A DNA stretch of 18,544 nt from JAYRWN01 sp041917975. Lineage in GTDB: Bacteria; Bacteroidota; Bacteroidia; Chitinophagales; Saprospiraceae. Shown piece after piece: positions 6,823-15,613 of the stretch; position 1 is the stretch's first letter; the number at the start of each line of letters is the position of its first letter. The notes under the pieces were generated by a model. That model was given only the letters and a program-made list of their open reading frames with translations, was not told the origin of the DNA and did no database searches. The position numbers and the translations under genes were made by a program. Location of the stretch: positions 1 through 18,544 of the forward strand of contig JAYRWN010000484.1 of the NCBI GenBank assembly GCA_041917975.1, given 5' to 3'.

Positions 6823-9698
6823 GGCTCATAATAGTCTGTGCTATTTGGATAGCTTTCGCGGCATCCTTATGGGCACAGACCCCCAGTTTCGACTCCCATA
6901 ATATGGCTTCATCCTTACCCGGAGCGCAAGGGAAGGTCCTCTTTAAAGACCGCACCGGGAAAATGTGGATTGGCACCAATCAAGGCTTACTGGAATTTAA
7001 TGGATTTGAATTCCAACATATCATGCGCCCCGATACTGGCATTAAGGAAGTGACTGCCATTTACGAAGACTTATATCGCCGTCTTTGGGTAGGCTATGCT
7101 GATGGCGCCGTATTTAACTATACCATCTCCGGCTTAACTTTATGGTCCCCCGAGGAAGGATTACCACGAGCACCCATTCGTGCCTTCATAGAAGATTTTC
7201 AAAGGCAATTGTGGATCGCCACTTATGGAGAAGGTATCTATGTTTATGATGGCCGGAAGGTTATCAATCTGGATGTGAAAGATGATGGTCTGTCTGGTAA
7301 CGAAGTGTATACGATGACCAGAGATCATCAGGGACGGATCTGGGCAGGAACAGATCATGGGATATCCATCTGCACCTTCGAAAACAACCAAAAAAAAGTA
7401 GAGATACTGGGAGTAAAAGATGGATTACCGGATCAAATAGTACGGTCGCTTTTTGCTGATGCCCAAGGCAATATATGGATTGGTACCTATGATCAAGGCG
7501 TAATTCGTTATAAGGTCAAAGAAAAAAAATTTGATACACCACCCATCCCTGACTGGGATCATGGCGTCGTCAGTACTCTGGAACTTCTGGAAGGTAAAGA
7601 ATTATGGATTGGTACAGAAAATGCCGGACTGTGGCGTTATTCTCTGCAAATGCACGAGCTGGAAAAAATGACTGAAACGCCAGGCTTGCTGAATGCCAAT
7701 ATCACCGCACTTAAAAAAGACCACGAAGGCAATTTATGGGTTCTAAATAATCAGGAAAACATTTTCCTTTGTCAAAGACAGTTCGATTATTTATCCACTC
7801 AAGGATTGGAGGTTCAAGCCCTGTTATCGAATCAGTCTAATCTTATTTACATCGGCACTCCAAGAGGACTATTTGTTCATTTCGGCCATGACACCACCTG
7901 GCAGTTAGTCCACGGTACGGAAGGGCTAAACATTTTAGCGTTGTTTGAGGATCAATACGGAACCCTTTGGATAGGAACCTTCGGACAAGGCTTATTATGG
8001 CTTAATCCGGAGAATGGGGCAAAAAAATGGTTTTCCGAACAAGAAGGCCTGGCCAATAATGCGGTTTTATCCATAGCCGGGGCTGGAGGACAGATTTGGC
8101 TGGCCACCCTGGGAGGGATTACCGCCTTACATATAGCTCAACCGGTATTCAGCAAAGATCCGGAACTTCAACACGTTAACGAGCTTAAAAAAATCTCTAA
8201 TTATGTCTATCACGTCCGGTCCGACGAGATAGACAGAGTTTGGTTTGGTACAGACGGGTATGGCGCTTACTACTGGCAGGATGGAAAAATGCAGCCATTA
8301 ACCTCATTAACCGGAGCGTTAGATTCGATGCAACAAAAAGACCTGAAGAGCGTATTTAGCATTAGCTCCGGAAGGGACTCCAGCCTGTGGTTGAATGGAG
8401 GCCAAACCATTTACCGTTTAAAGGGAAATACATTAAAAAAAATCTATCAATCGCCCACTCGTCAGCTCATTACCAGTATTCATGCCATCGATAAAGAAAA
8501 CATCCTGGCCATAGAAAATGGTATGGTCCTCATTATTAACGCCAATAATGGCAGTTTTACCAGATATGACCAAGGCTTGGGTAGTAATAAGGCTGAAGGA
8601 AACCTAAATTGTATCAGCCAGGATGGCTTCCGCAATGTATACATCGGCGCAGCCCATCAGCTCATCCTTTATTCCTCATTACGCGAAAATATCAGCCGTC
8701 AACCGAAAACGATAATCAATCGTATAACTGTTCAAGGCATCCATCAAGAGTTACGGGATCCATTACAACTTAAACCTCACCAAAATCAAATTACCATAGG
8801 CTACAGCGGATTATGGTATAATAATCCTGCTGAAGTATTGTACAAGTATCGTCTGAAAGGTTATGACCCGGACTGGCGGGTATCCAGGGACCATGAAGCC
8901 GGATATGCCAACTTGCTCCCAGGCCCTTATACTTTTGAACTGATGAGCGCCGTTGAAGGCCAATGGTCAGAAAATAATATGGCCACCATCCAGATCCAAA
9001 TCGCTAAACCACTTTGGCAAAAATTATGGTTTATTATCCTCTCACTGGTATCACTGATCAGTTTGGTTTTATATATAATAAAATTAAGGGATAAAGAATT
9101 ACAACGCATGAGTGTGCTGGAAACCGAAAAAGTCAAGAGCCAATTGGCTGCCCTCCAGGCGCAGATCAATCCGCACTTTTTATTTAATTCATTTAATACG
9201 CTTTCCACCATTATCGAAGAAGACCCGCCGCTGGCAGTAGAATATGTAGAAAAAATGTCTGATTTTTTCCGTTCCATGTTAGCGTTGCGCGATCTGGAAT
9301 TTATCAGCGTGGAAGAAGAAATAAATTTAGTCAGGAATTACAGCTATCTCCTGGAAAAAAGATTTGGACAGGCTATTAAACTTAACGTTGAATTACCAAG
9401 ACACTTTTATCAATTATTCCTTATCCCGCTTACACTGCAAATATTAATTGAAAATGCAGTAAAGCACAATATCGTTTCCAAATCAAAACCGCTTACTGTA
9501 AATATTTCAAGTCAGGACGATAAATATGTGGTTGTGGTTAACAACCGTCAACCTAAAAACGAAATAACCATCTCCACTGGATTTGGCTTAAATAGTTTAA
9601 TCAAACGTTATGAGTTGCTCAAAGAACATATCATCATTGAAAATAACGAGGATTTTTTTACAGTTAAAATACCTACCATACAAAAAATGCCATCATGA
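6819..9698 (+). CDS. Beta-propeller sensor histidine kinase, LytS type
   Basis: A membrane sensor of 959 residues. A signal peptide (about 1-20, ending LWAQ) is followed by a large periplasmic region with repeated blade motifs of the two-component-regulator propeller type: MWIGT, LWVGY, LWIAT, IWAGT, IWIGT, LWIGT and so on. I count about 14 blades, enough for two seven-bladed propellers. A Y_Y_Y-type immunoglobulin-like domain comes next (about 660-725, YRLKGYDPDW), then one membrane helix (about 737-758). The cytoplasmic kinase is of the His_kinase/LytS family: INPHFLFNSFN with the phospho-accepting H786, and an ATPase N-box ending ENAVKHN. There is no receiver or AraC domain, so this is a classical kinase and not a hybrid HTCS protein. 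It overlaps the genes on both sides by 4 bases and should phosphorylate the LytTR regulator that follows. Confidence 0.92.
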   Translation: MRLIIVCAIWIAFAASLWAQTPSFDSHNMASSLPGAQGKVLFKDRTGKMWIGTNQGLLEFNGFEFQHIMRPDTGIKEVTAIYEDLYRRLWVGYADGAVFNYTISGLTLWSPEEGLPRAPIRAFIEDFQRQLWIATYGEGIYVYDGRKVINLDVKDDGLSGNEVYTMTRDHQGRIWAGTDHGISICTFENNQKKVEILGVKDGLPDQIVRSLFADAQGNIWIGTYDQGVIRYKVKEKKFDTPPIPDWDHGVVSTLELLEGKELWIGTENAGLWRYSLQMHELEKMTETPGLLNANITALKKDHEGNLWVLNNQENIFLCQRQFDYLSTQGLEVQALLSNQSNLIYIGTPRGLFVHFGHDTTWQLVHGTEGLNILALFEDQYGTLWIGTFGQGLLWLNPENGAKKWFSEQEGLANNAVLSIAGAGGQIWLATLGGITALHIAQPVFSKDPELQHVNELKKISNYVYHVRSDEIDRVWFGTDGYGAYYWQDGKMQPLTSLTGALDSMQQKDLKSVFSISSGRDSSLWLNGGQTIYRLKGNTLKKIYQSPTRQLITSIHAIDKENILAIENGMVLIINANNGSFTRYDQGLGSNKAEGNLNCISQDGFRNVYIGAAHQLILYSSLRENISRQPKTIINRITVQGIHQELRDPLQLKPHQNQITIGYSGLWYNNPAEVLYKYRLKGYDPDWRVSRDHEAGYANLLPGPYTFELMSAVEGQWSENNMATIQIQIAKPLWQKLWFIILSLVSLISLVLYIIKLRDKELQRMSVLETEKVKSQLAALQAQINPHFLFNSFNTLSTIIEEDPPLAVEYVEKMSDFFRSMLALRDLEFISVEEEINLVRNYSYLLEKRFGQAIKLNVELPRHFYQLFLIPLTLQILIENAVKHNIVSKSKPLTVNISSQDDKYVVVVNNRQPKNEITISTGFGLNSLIKRYELLKEHIIIENNEDFFTVKIPTIQKMPS

Positions 9699-10441
9699 AA
9701 GTAATAATTATTGAAGACGAAGATGCGGCCATGCGCCGGTTACAAAAAATGATTCTTGAAGTTGCTTCGGATACTCAAATTTTAGCTGAATGCGACAGCA
9801 TAGAATCATCCGTGGTATGTCTACAGAACTATCCGGAAGCAGATTTAATATTTATGGATATACACCTGGCTGATGGTTCAAGTTTTGAAATTTTTAATCA
9901 AACTAAAATTAATAAGCCGGTTATTTTTACTACAGCCTATGATCAATATGCGATCCAGGCATTTCAAGTTAACGCCTTGGATTATTTATTAAAACCAGTA
10001 AAATTGTCAGATCTGGAACGGGCCATGCAAAAATTTCGAGATCGTCAATCGCCGGTTTTCGATTACCAGAAAATAGCTTCCCTACTTGGACAACAAACAA
10101 CGCCCAAACGATTTTTAGTTCGTATTGGCAATCACATGAAACTGGTAGACATGGAACAAGCCGCATATTTTTATAGTCATGAAAAAATCACTTACCTGAT
10201 AAACTTCGAAGGCAAACGATTCCCCCTGGATCAGACCATGGAAGAGGTAGAAAATATGATGACGTCCAATTTCTTCCGTATCAATCGTCAGATGATCATC
10301 AACATCAAGGCTATTAAAAATATGACTACTTATTCCAAATCCAGAGTGAAATTAGAACTTGCGCCAGCCAGTGATCAAGAATGCGTGGTGAGTACAGAAA
10401 AATCTCCACTGTTTAAAAAATGGTTGACCGGAGAAAAATAA
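9695..10441 (+). CDS. LytTR-family response regulator
   Basis: A cytoplasmic DNA-binding response regulator of 248 residues. The receiver domain (1-120) has acidic residues E7, D8, phospho-acceptor D55 in FMDIHL, T79/T80 and K100 in LLKPV. The LytTR DNA-binding domain (about 137-240) shows RFLVRIGNHMKLV and the FFRINRQMIIN segment. The start overlaps the kinase stop by 4 bases (ATGA), so the pair is cognate and translationally coupled. The target genes are unknown. No direct-repeat LytTR-type site was recognised upstream of the operon. The gene ends convergently with norD, 119 bases away. Confidence 0.93.
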   Translation: MKVIIIEDEDAAMRRLQKMILEVASDTQILAECDSIESSVVCLQNYPEADLIFMDIHLADGSSFEIFNQTKINKPVIFTTAYDQYAIQAFQVNALDYLLKPVKLSDLERAMQKFRDRQSPVFDYQKIASLLGQQTTPKRFLVRIGNHMKLVDMEQAAYFYSHEKITYLINFEGKRFPLDQTMEEVENMMTSNFFRINRQMIINIKAIKNMTTYSKSRVKLELAPASDQECVVSTEKSPLFKKWLTGEK

Positions 10442-10511
10442 TAATTATACAAAATTTGGCACCCCACAAACCAAACTCTCACGCTCACTTATTTTGTTTT
10501 TCCTTATTCAG

Positions 10512-10543
10512 TTTTCAGAGATTAGAGGTTATATATCTCAAAA
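10512..10543. terminator. Possible bidirectional terminator between the response regulator gene and norD
   Basis: TTTT-GAGAT pairs with ATCTC-AAAA around a loop of about 12 bases, with a two-base bulge (CA) in the left arm. T-rich arms on both strands would suit termination of two convergent operons. The stem is short and AT-rich, so this is a weak call, supported mainly by its position. Confidence 0.3.
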
Positions 10544-10560
10544 TCATTAACTGCAGAATA

Positions 10561-12330
10561 TTACCCACCATATTTGATACGCTCATATAGTACGACCATC
10601 GCTTGCAGTAACTCCACCGGAGAGGATAAAATTTTATAATGGTCGGTACCAAACATTTGGGGCAGATAATATTTCGCACTCGATTCAATAGCCAGGGAAT
10701 AATAATTAATATGATCTTGTTTTAATTCGAATAAAGCTTTTTTAACATCATGAATGCCATACTTCCCTTCGTAGCGGTCATAGTCATTAGGCTTACCGTC
10801 AGAGATAAAAATCAGCCATTTTTTTTTCACTTCTCTGACATTTAAAAGGGTCCGGCTGTGGCGCAAAGCTGTTCCAATGCGTGTATAACCGATAGGTGTA
10901 GCGGAGCCAATATTCAAGCGCGCCTGCTGCCAGGGTTCATCAAAATCTTTTAAGGTCAGGTAGTGCGAATAATTACGTGTCTTGGAATAAAATCCGTGAA
11001 TAGAAAAGTCAATTTCAAATTCATTTAACAGCTCTCCAAATAATATCGACACCTGTTTGGATACATCGATGATGCGGTTACCTCCTGCATAACCATCGCT
11101 GGATAAACTCAGGTCCAACAAGATAAGCAGGGAGACTTCTTTTTCTACTTTTTTAGGTGAGAGATAAATATTTTCACTGGGTGTGGTCCTGGAGAAAACT
11201 TCGACAAAACGATCGGTAACAGCATCGACGTCAAATTCATCACCATCCACTTGTCTGCGTTGCCGACGAGACTTAGAATTAATATTTGACAAAGATTTTT
11301 TTAAAGTTCTTAACAATGCCTGGTATTGGGTCATGGTCGCATGAAAGTAGGACGGGGCCGGCGTGATTAATTTAGCCGGAAATAATTTGCAAAAATCAGG
11401 TTTATAATTGCGTCGCTGATAATCCCATTCCGGGTAGGAAAGAAAGAATCCTGTATCTTCTATGGATTCGCTGTGAGCCACCCGAATGTTTTCTTTGAAC
11501 TCTGATTCATAAATACTGTGTACAGGGTCGTCCACGCGAACCGCCAGGTTGAGGTTTAATTCCTGCAGAGCATCCTGGTGATCAGCCAGTGAATCATCCC
11601 CATCAAAATCCCGCCAGCTCCCGGAAAATTCTTCAGCTGTTTCCACTTTCTCAAAATTATGGGTGAGGACATAATCCTCCTGCGCTTTTTTATCAACTTG
11701 GATTATTTCGATATTTTCGGTGGCTTTAGCCTTGATGGTAGTCGAGGGTTCCGTTTCAGCAGCGGCAGATGCCTGGTTGGTATCTGATATTTCTTTTAAA
11801 CCTGCGACGATAGAATTGCTATGGGGGTCATTCATCCATTTTCCATATAACCAAGACCAGTCCGGTTGATGATCACCATTCTTGGAGGAATAAGCTCCAT
11901 GCAGTTCTGAATGTAAATCCTGCGCCTTAGGTAGTTCGGCAAACAACGCAGGCAGGATATGTTCCGCAGCAATTAAAGCCTTTTGACGGGATTGTTCATC
12001 TGGGCGCTTTACTTCATCCAACCAATTCAGTTGCAGCTGTTTTTGGGTCGCCAAATAAATGGTGCGGAATAAATAAAATTTAAAATTTAGCTCGGTAGTA
12101 GAAAATATACTGCAGGTAGCCGGTAAAAAAAATACTTCGCCTTTATAACCTCCTTCTCTTTCCGCGTCGTAGATATCTATGGTTTGCCCACAGAGGGCAG
12201 AAGAAATAATTTTTAGCCTGGTGCGAATGTCCTGCAAAACGACTTGGGTATTAGGCGTGGCCTTACGTTTGGCTTGACGTTTTTTTAAAAATTTTAGAAA
12301 ACCGCTATAAATTATTTCATCCAAATCCAT
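10561..12330 (-). CDS. norD: NorD, nitric oxide reductase activation protein (VWA domain)
   Basis: An assembly/activation factor for cytochrome-c-dependent nitric oxide reductase, working with the NorQ ATPase, thought to help insert the non-heme iron. At 589 residues it is near the family's usual length of about 600. The C-terminal von Willebrand A domain (about 398-585) has the MIDAS motif DLSLS starting at D406, and FISDGKPND further on. The N-terminal third is mixed helical. The middle (about 170-300) is acidic, poorly patterned and probably a flexible linker. No signal peptide or membrane segment is present, so it is cytoplasmic. Its ATG lies one base after the norQ stop (TGATATG), so the two are translationally coupled. 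It is the last gene of the nor cluster. Confidence 0.9.
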   Translation of the reverse strand: MDLDEIIYSGFLKFLKKRQAKRKATPNTQVVLQDIRTRLKIISSALCGQTIDIYDAEREGGYKGEVFFLPATCSIFSTTELNFKFYLFRTIYLATQKQLQLNWLDEVKRPDEQSRQKALIAAEHILPALFAELPKAQDLHSELHGAYSSKNGDHQPDWSWLYGKWMNDPHSNSIVAGLKEISDTNQASAAAETEPSTTIKAKATENIEIIQVDKKAQEDYVLTHNFEKVETAEEFSGSWRDFDGDDSLADHQDALQELNLNLAVRVDDPVHSIYESEFKENIRVAHSESIEDTGFFLSYPEWDYQRRNYKPDFCKLFPAKLITPAPSYFHATMTQYQALLRTLKKSLSNINSKSRRQRRQVDGDEFDVDAVTDRFVEVFSRTTPSENIYLSPKKVEKEVSLLILLDLSLSSDGYAGGNRIIDVSKQVSILFGELLNEFEIDFSIHGFYSKTRNYSHYLTLKDFDEPWQQARLNIGSATPIGYTRIGTALRHSRTLLNVREVKKKWLIFISDGKPNDYDRYEGKYGIHDVKKALFELKQDHINYYSLAIESSAKYYLPQMFGTDHYKILSSPVELLQAMVVLYERIKYGG

Positions 12331-12331
12331 A

Positions 12332-13150
12332 TCAAAGCACTAGATTACATATATCACAAAGGGATTGGACTAATTCAGACTCATCGGTTAATGGTTCCAC
12401 CATCGCTGCTCTCATAGCCGTACGAGGCGGTAATCCCGAGTGTATCAGTTTAGCAGCATTAACCAATAGTCGTGTAGAAATGGTTTCAGTCAAACCTAGT
12501 TCTTTCAGGTTGCGGATTTTGTTAGCGATAATTACCAATTTCTTAGCCGTGTTATCATCCAATCCGGTTTCTTGGGACAGGATGTGGGTTTCTACCTCCG
12601 GAGTGGGATAACCAAAGGATACGGCTGAAAATCTCTGCAAGGTGGAAGGTTTCAACTCTTTATAACCCCGTTGGTAACCGGGATTAAACGAAGCAACCAA
12701 CATAAACCCTTTTGCGGCCATGTAGACCTCGCCAAGCTTATCCACGTATAATTCGCGGCGGTGATCGGTAAGCGAGTGAATGGCTACAATGACATCCGGC
12801 CGTGCTTCCGCTATCTCATCCAGATAAATAATATATCCTCCCTTAACAGCCTGGGTAAGAGGACCATCCATCCACACCGTTTCAGCTCCTTTGATGAGAT
12901 ACCGGCCGATGAGATCCGTGGCCGATGTTTCCTCATGACAACTGATGGTCACGAGGCGGCTTTCCAACTGGTGAGCCATATATTCAACAAATCGTGATTT
13001 GCCGGAGCCGGTAGGTCCCTTTAACATCAGCGGTATATTATTTTTATAGGCATGTTCAAAGATTTCCACTTCCCGTCCGATCACTTTGTAAAAAGGAGCG
13101 GATGCCGTGCTGGTGGGTGGGGTGGTACCATTAAGCGTTGGACTACTCAT
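12332..13150 (-). CDS. norQ: NorQ, MoxR/CbbQ-type AAA+ ATPase for nitric oxide reductase assembly
   Basis: A cytoplasmic AAA+ chaperone-like ATPase of the CbbQ/NirQ/NorQ family, 272 residues. Walker A is GPTGSGKS (45-52) and Walker B is IIYLDEIAEA (D111, E112). The helical C-terminal part contains TISTRLLVNAAKLI, typical of the CbbQ C-terminal domain. It is thought to remodel the reductase together with the VWA partner NorD, encoded immediately downstream. A TTG one codon upstream (13153) could also start the frame; the ATG at 13150 is preferred. A terminator-like hairpin lies just upstream, between this gene and norB, so norQ-norD may be expressed by read-through or from a weak separate promoter. 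Confidence 0.92.
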   Translation of the reverse strand: MSSPTLNGTTPPTSTASAPFYKVIGREVEIFEHAYKNNIPLMLKGPTGSGKSRFVEYMAHQLESRLVTISCHEETSATDLIGRYLIKGAETVWMDGPLTQAVKGGYIIYLDEIAEARPDVIVAIHSLTDHRRELYVDKLGEVYMAAKGFMLVASFNPGYQRGYKELKPSTLQRFSAVSFGYPTPEVETHILSQETGLDDNTAKKLVIIANKIRNLKELGLTETISTRLLVNAAKLIHSGLPPRTAMRAAMVEPLTDESELVQSLCDICNLVL

Positions 13151-13172
13151 CAAACAAATTAATTCAGATTTT

Positions 13173-13230
13173 AAAAAAAAGAGGGTAGAACGTTTGGGAT
13201 AAAAAAATACGATTGACCTACGTCCTACCC
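13173..13230 (-). terminator. Terminator-like hairpin between norB and norQ
   Basis: On the transcribed strand, GGGTAGGACGT (13230-13220) pairs with ACGTTCTACCC (13193-13183) over 11 positions with a single G-U pair, around a 26-base loop. After two more bases (TC) comes a run of eight T (13180-13173). The loop is longer than in typical terminators, but the stem is strong and the T-tract is in the right place. It could act as an attenuator that lowers norQ-norD expression relative to norC-norB, or as a 3' stabiliser for the norCB message. Confidence 0.6.
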
Positions 13231-13266
13231 CTTATTGAACTATGGACTTTGTTTTGATCAAGTCAG

Positions 13267-14598
13267 TTATTGCTCCAAAGCTTCATCTTTTGGACGCCCG
13301 TATTTTATGAATTCATATACATAAATACCCACCCCCGCAGTTAGCATACAGGCACATAGAATGAGTATAAAAAAGTGTACTTCTATTTCTTTTTGAACAT
13401 CTCCGAATTCCAGCCCCATGATGCGCTCCAGGTACACTTGGGCGACTCCGGCTACCCCAAAAGCAACGGTCATCCCCAGTATTCCGATGTTGGACAGCCA
13501 GAAAGCCAAGGTGCCACGTGCAGAATCATAATATTTTCTACCGGTCAGATTGGGCATGCTGTAACTGATGATGGCCAGAACAATCATGCCGTAAGCACCC
13601 CAAAAAGCGAGGTGTCCGTGCATAGCAGTAACTAAGGTACCATGTGTGTACAAATTGACCTGTGGCATGGTGTGTGCTAAGCCCAGCAGACCGGCACCGA
13701 CAAAGGAGACTATGGCTGTACCTAAGGTCCAGTTCAGAGCTATTTTGTTGGGGTGCCTCTTCTCCCCACGCCGGTACATAGCGATGGCAAACAATGCCAT
13801 TCCCAAGAAAGCTAAGGGTTCCATGGCTGAGAAAATACCCCCTATAATCAACCAATACCGCGGCGTACCTATGTAATAGTAATGGTGGCCTGTACCGAGG
13901 ATGCCAGAAATAAAGGTTAAGCCCACAATAACATATAACCACTTCTCGATAACTTCGCGGTCAACACCGGTGATTTTAATCAGTAAGAAAGCCAGAATAC
14001 CACCCATGATTAACTCCCATACACCTTCTACCCACAGGTGGACGACCCACCAACGGAAAAATGAATCCATGGTCTGATTATCAAACCAAACCATACCTGG
14101 CAAGTATAACAATGCAGCAAACACTAAACCCATGGATAAAACCAGGGAAGTGGTCGTTCGCCGTTTCCCTTTAAACAAAGTGGCCAGGATTAAGCCTAAA
14201 AAGGTCAGTACATTGATGACGACCAACCAGTCCAGCGGCCGCGGAATCTCTAAAAATTTACGACCTTCCCAATAATTTAAGTGATACCCAATTACCGCTA
14301 AGACCCCTACTACGGCGAAAGAAATCAATTGAATATAAGCCAGTTTTACATTCACCAGCTCGTGCTCAGCTTCTTCCGGAATGATGTAGTAGGCTGCACC
14401 CATAAAGCCGGATAATAACCACACGACCAGCAAATTCGTATGCACGGCTCTTGCCGTATTAAAAGGTACTACATTATGTAAATTATCAAAGCCCATGTGT
14501 GCAAAGCCCATGATGAATCCATAGACAATCTGCAGGCATAACAACAGCATAGACAATGCAAAAAACCAATAAGCAACTTGTTGAGATTTATATTTCAT
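13267..14598 (-). CDS. norB: NorB, catalytic subunit of cytochrome-c nitric oxide reductase
   Basis: An integral membrane subunit that reduces 2 NO to N2O at a heme b3 / non-heme iron centre. It has 443 residues and about 12 hydrophobic segments, as expected for the short cNOR form (the quinol-type qNor has an extra N-terminal domain that is absent here). All ligands line up with the Pseudomonas aeruginosa enzyme at a constant offset of 20: H53 and H329 for low-spin heme b, H327 for heme b3, H187, H238 and H239 for FeB, and the glutamates E191, E195 and E260. The protein should therefore be functional. Its ATG lies 8 bases after the norC stop, so they are cotranscribed. Electrons would come from NorC and, upstream of it, a cytochrome c or similar donor not encoded in this window. 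Confidence 0.96.
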   Translation of the reverse strand: MKYKSQQVAYWFFALSMLLLCLQIVYGFIMGFAHMGFDNLHNVVPFNTARAVHTNLLVVWLLSGFMGAAYYIIPEEAEHELVNVKLAYIQLISFAVVGVLAVIGYHLNYWEGRKFLEIPRPLDWLVVINVLTFLGLILATLFKGKRRTTTSLVLSMGLVFAALLYLPGMVWFDNQTMDSFFRWWVVHLWVEGVWELIMGGILAFLLIKITGVDREVIEKWLYVIVGLTFISGILGTGHHYYYIGTPRYWLIIGGIFSAMEPLAFLGMALFAIAMYRRGEKRHPNKIALNWTLGTAIVSFVGAGLLGLAHTMPQVNLYTHGTLVTAMHGHLAFWGAYGMIVLAIISYSMPNLTGRKYYDSARGTLAFWLSNIGILGMTVAFGVAGVAQVYLERIMGLEFGDVQKEIEVHFFILILCACMLTAGVGIYVYEFIKYGRPKDEALEQ

Positions 14599-14606
14599 GA
14601 CGGTGA

Positions 14607-15047
14607 TTATTTTGGATTAACAGAAGCTTTGTATTTCGGTGGAGCAGGAAACCCATTGAGGTCAGTTTTACCGATCCAGGTAAAGAAGGCAACCAGATCG
14701 TTAGCATCCTGGTCGGAAAAACCGTAAGCGACCATCTTACGGCCCCGTGGAGCCCATGGCGCTTGGGAGGTCAAAATAGCTTTGACGAATTCCGGACCAC
14801 GTCGGTCGATGACTCTGGTCAATTCCGGAGCATAATAAGCCCCTTCGCCCAGGATAGTGTGACAACCCATACAATTGTTCTTATCCCATAGTTTTTTGCC
14901 CTTTACCACCTCAGAAGTTAGTGCAGAGGAATTCGTTTGAGCAGGTACCTGACGGCTTAAGGTATCCCAGGACAAACCCAGGAAGATTACGAATGACAAT
15001 ATCGTCCCTCCCAGAAAAAATGTTCGAGCTTGGTTTTTCGATAACAT
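14607..15047 (-). CDS. norC: NorC, membrane-anchored cytochrome c subunit of nitric oxide reductase
   Basis: The electron-entry subunit, 146 residues. An N-terminal membrane anchor (about 9-27) holds a periplasmic mono-heme c domain with CMGCH (C59, C62, H63) followed by the NorC-typical TILGEGAYYAPEL. M105 in RKMVAYGF is the probable sixth heme ligand. An AGGA lies just before the ATG. A conserved palindrome (15099-15116) lies 52 bases upstream. Directly next to it on the - strand is TTTG (15097-15094), then 19 bases, then TATTTCAA. This spacing fits the Bacteroidota -33/-7 layout, but the -7 element is poor. The gene may thus have its own regulated promoter in addition to read-through from the Rrf2 gene. 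Confidence 0.95.
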   Translation of the reverse strand: MLSKNQARTFFLGGTILSFVIFLGLSWDTLSRQVPAQTNSSALTSEVVKGKKLWDKNNCMGCHTILGEGAYYAPELTRVIDRRGPEFVKAILTSQAPWAPRGRKMVAYGFSDQDANDLVAFFTWIGKTDLNGFPAPPKYKASVNPK

Positions 15048-15098
15048 AATCCTATTTTTTTAATGATTGAAATAATTGTTTTGACAGATTGTACAAAA

Positions 15099-15116
15099 GC
15101 GGATACTTTTATCCGC
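15099..15116 (-). promoter_or_regulatory. Predicted operator of the Rrf2 regulator, norC copy
   Basis: GCGGATA-CTTT-TATCCGC is an inverted repeat with 7-base arms, extendable by AA/TT to 9 bases if the flanks are counted. It lies between the Rrf2 stop codon and norC. It matches the palindrome upstream of the Rrf2 gene at 18 of 20 bases (15100-15119 against 15614-15633). That conservation argues for a protein-binding site and against a simple terminator, and only three T follow the stem on the - strand before a G. The binding protein is inferred to be the neighbouring Rrf2 product. Confidence 0.6.
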
Positions 15117-15117
15117 T

Positions 15118-15570
15118 TTAAGGATAATAAATCATTTTTGCTCTTATCAACCCACTAACCTCCAGGTTTTTGGTGACCAAATCGTTTAGCGAAGTTTCTT
15201 GAAAGATGGTGTGCAGACGGTTTTTCACTGCTTGCACGTGCCGGTGTAAAGCACAGAGGCGGGCACTGGAACATTCCTCAAGACCTAAAATGCACTTGCT
15301 GGTAAAATCTTCACCTTCTATAGCCATAATGACATCCACCAACTTTACTGAATGAAGTTGGTCACTACTGAGCTCATAACCACCCTGGACTCCTTTGACC
15401 GAATGAACCAGGCCTTTTCGCACCAGTTGCTGCATAACTTTAGCGGTGAATGCTTCCGGACTGCTGATGGCTTTAGCAATCTGCCCAATACTTACCCGCT
15501 CACCACGATAGGATATATTAGCTAAAAAATGTAAGGCCTGAAAAGCATATTCCGACGCTTTGGAAAGCAT
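15118..15570 (-). CDS. Rrf2-family Fe-S transcription regulator, NsrR-like
   Basis: A winged-helix regulator of 150 residues, probably an NO sensor controlling the nor genes. The N terminus MLSKASEYAFQALHFLA is typical of Rrf2 proteins, followed by the recognition-helix region (IGQIAKAI..AKVMQQLV) and the wing KGVQGGYEL. Three cysteines, C93, C100 and C106 (C-x6-C-x5-C), would bind an Fe-S cluster; their spacing is close to NsrR. A GTG at 15582 would add four residues, but the ATG at 15570 starts exactly where the family starts. Its position directly before norC, with a shared palindrome before both genes, supports NO-responsive repression of the operon and of itself. IscR-like or other Rrf2 roles cannot be excluded by sequence alone. 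Confidence 0.88.
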   Translation of the reverse strand: MLSKASEYAFQALHFLANISYRGERVSIGQIAKAISSPEAFTAKVMQQLVRKGLVHSVKGVQGGYELSSDQLHSVKLVDVIMAIEGEDFTSKCILGLEECSSARLCALHRHVQAVKNRLHTIFQETSLNDLVTKNLEVSGLIRAKMIYYP

Positions 15571-15613
15571 GTTAACGGTCACAATTTATTCACCAGCAAA
15601 ATATTTATATTTC

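Noticed and set aside
13253..13263. TTGATCAA near the end of norB, considered as an FNR/CRP-type site.
   Set aside because: It lacks the four-base spacer of an FNR site (TTGAT-N4-ATCAA) and lies downstream of norB, not at a promoter.
15099..15116. The norC-side palindrome considered as a terminator of the Rrf2 gene.
   Set aside because: It is followed by only a short T stretch, and it matches the palindrome upstream of the Rrf2 gene at 18 of 20 bases, which fits an operator better. A minor attenuating effect is not excluded.
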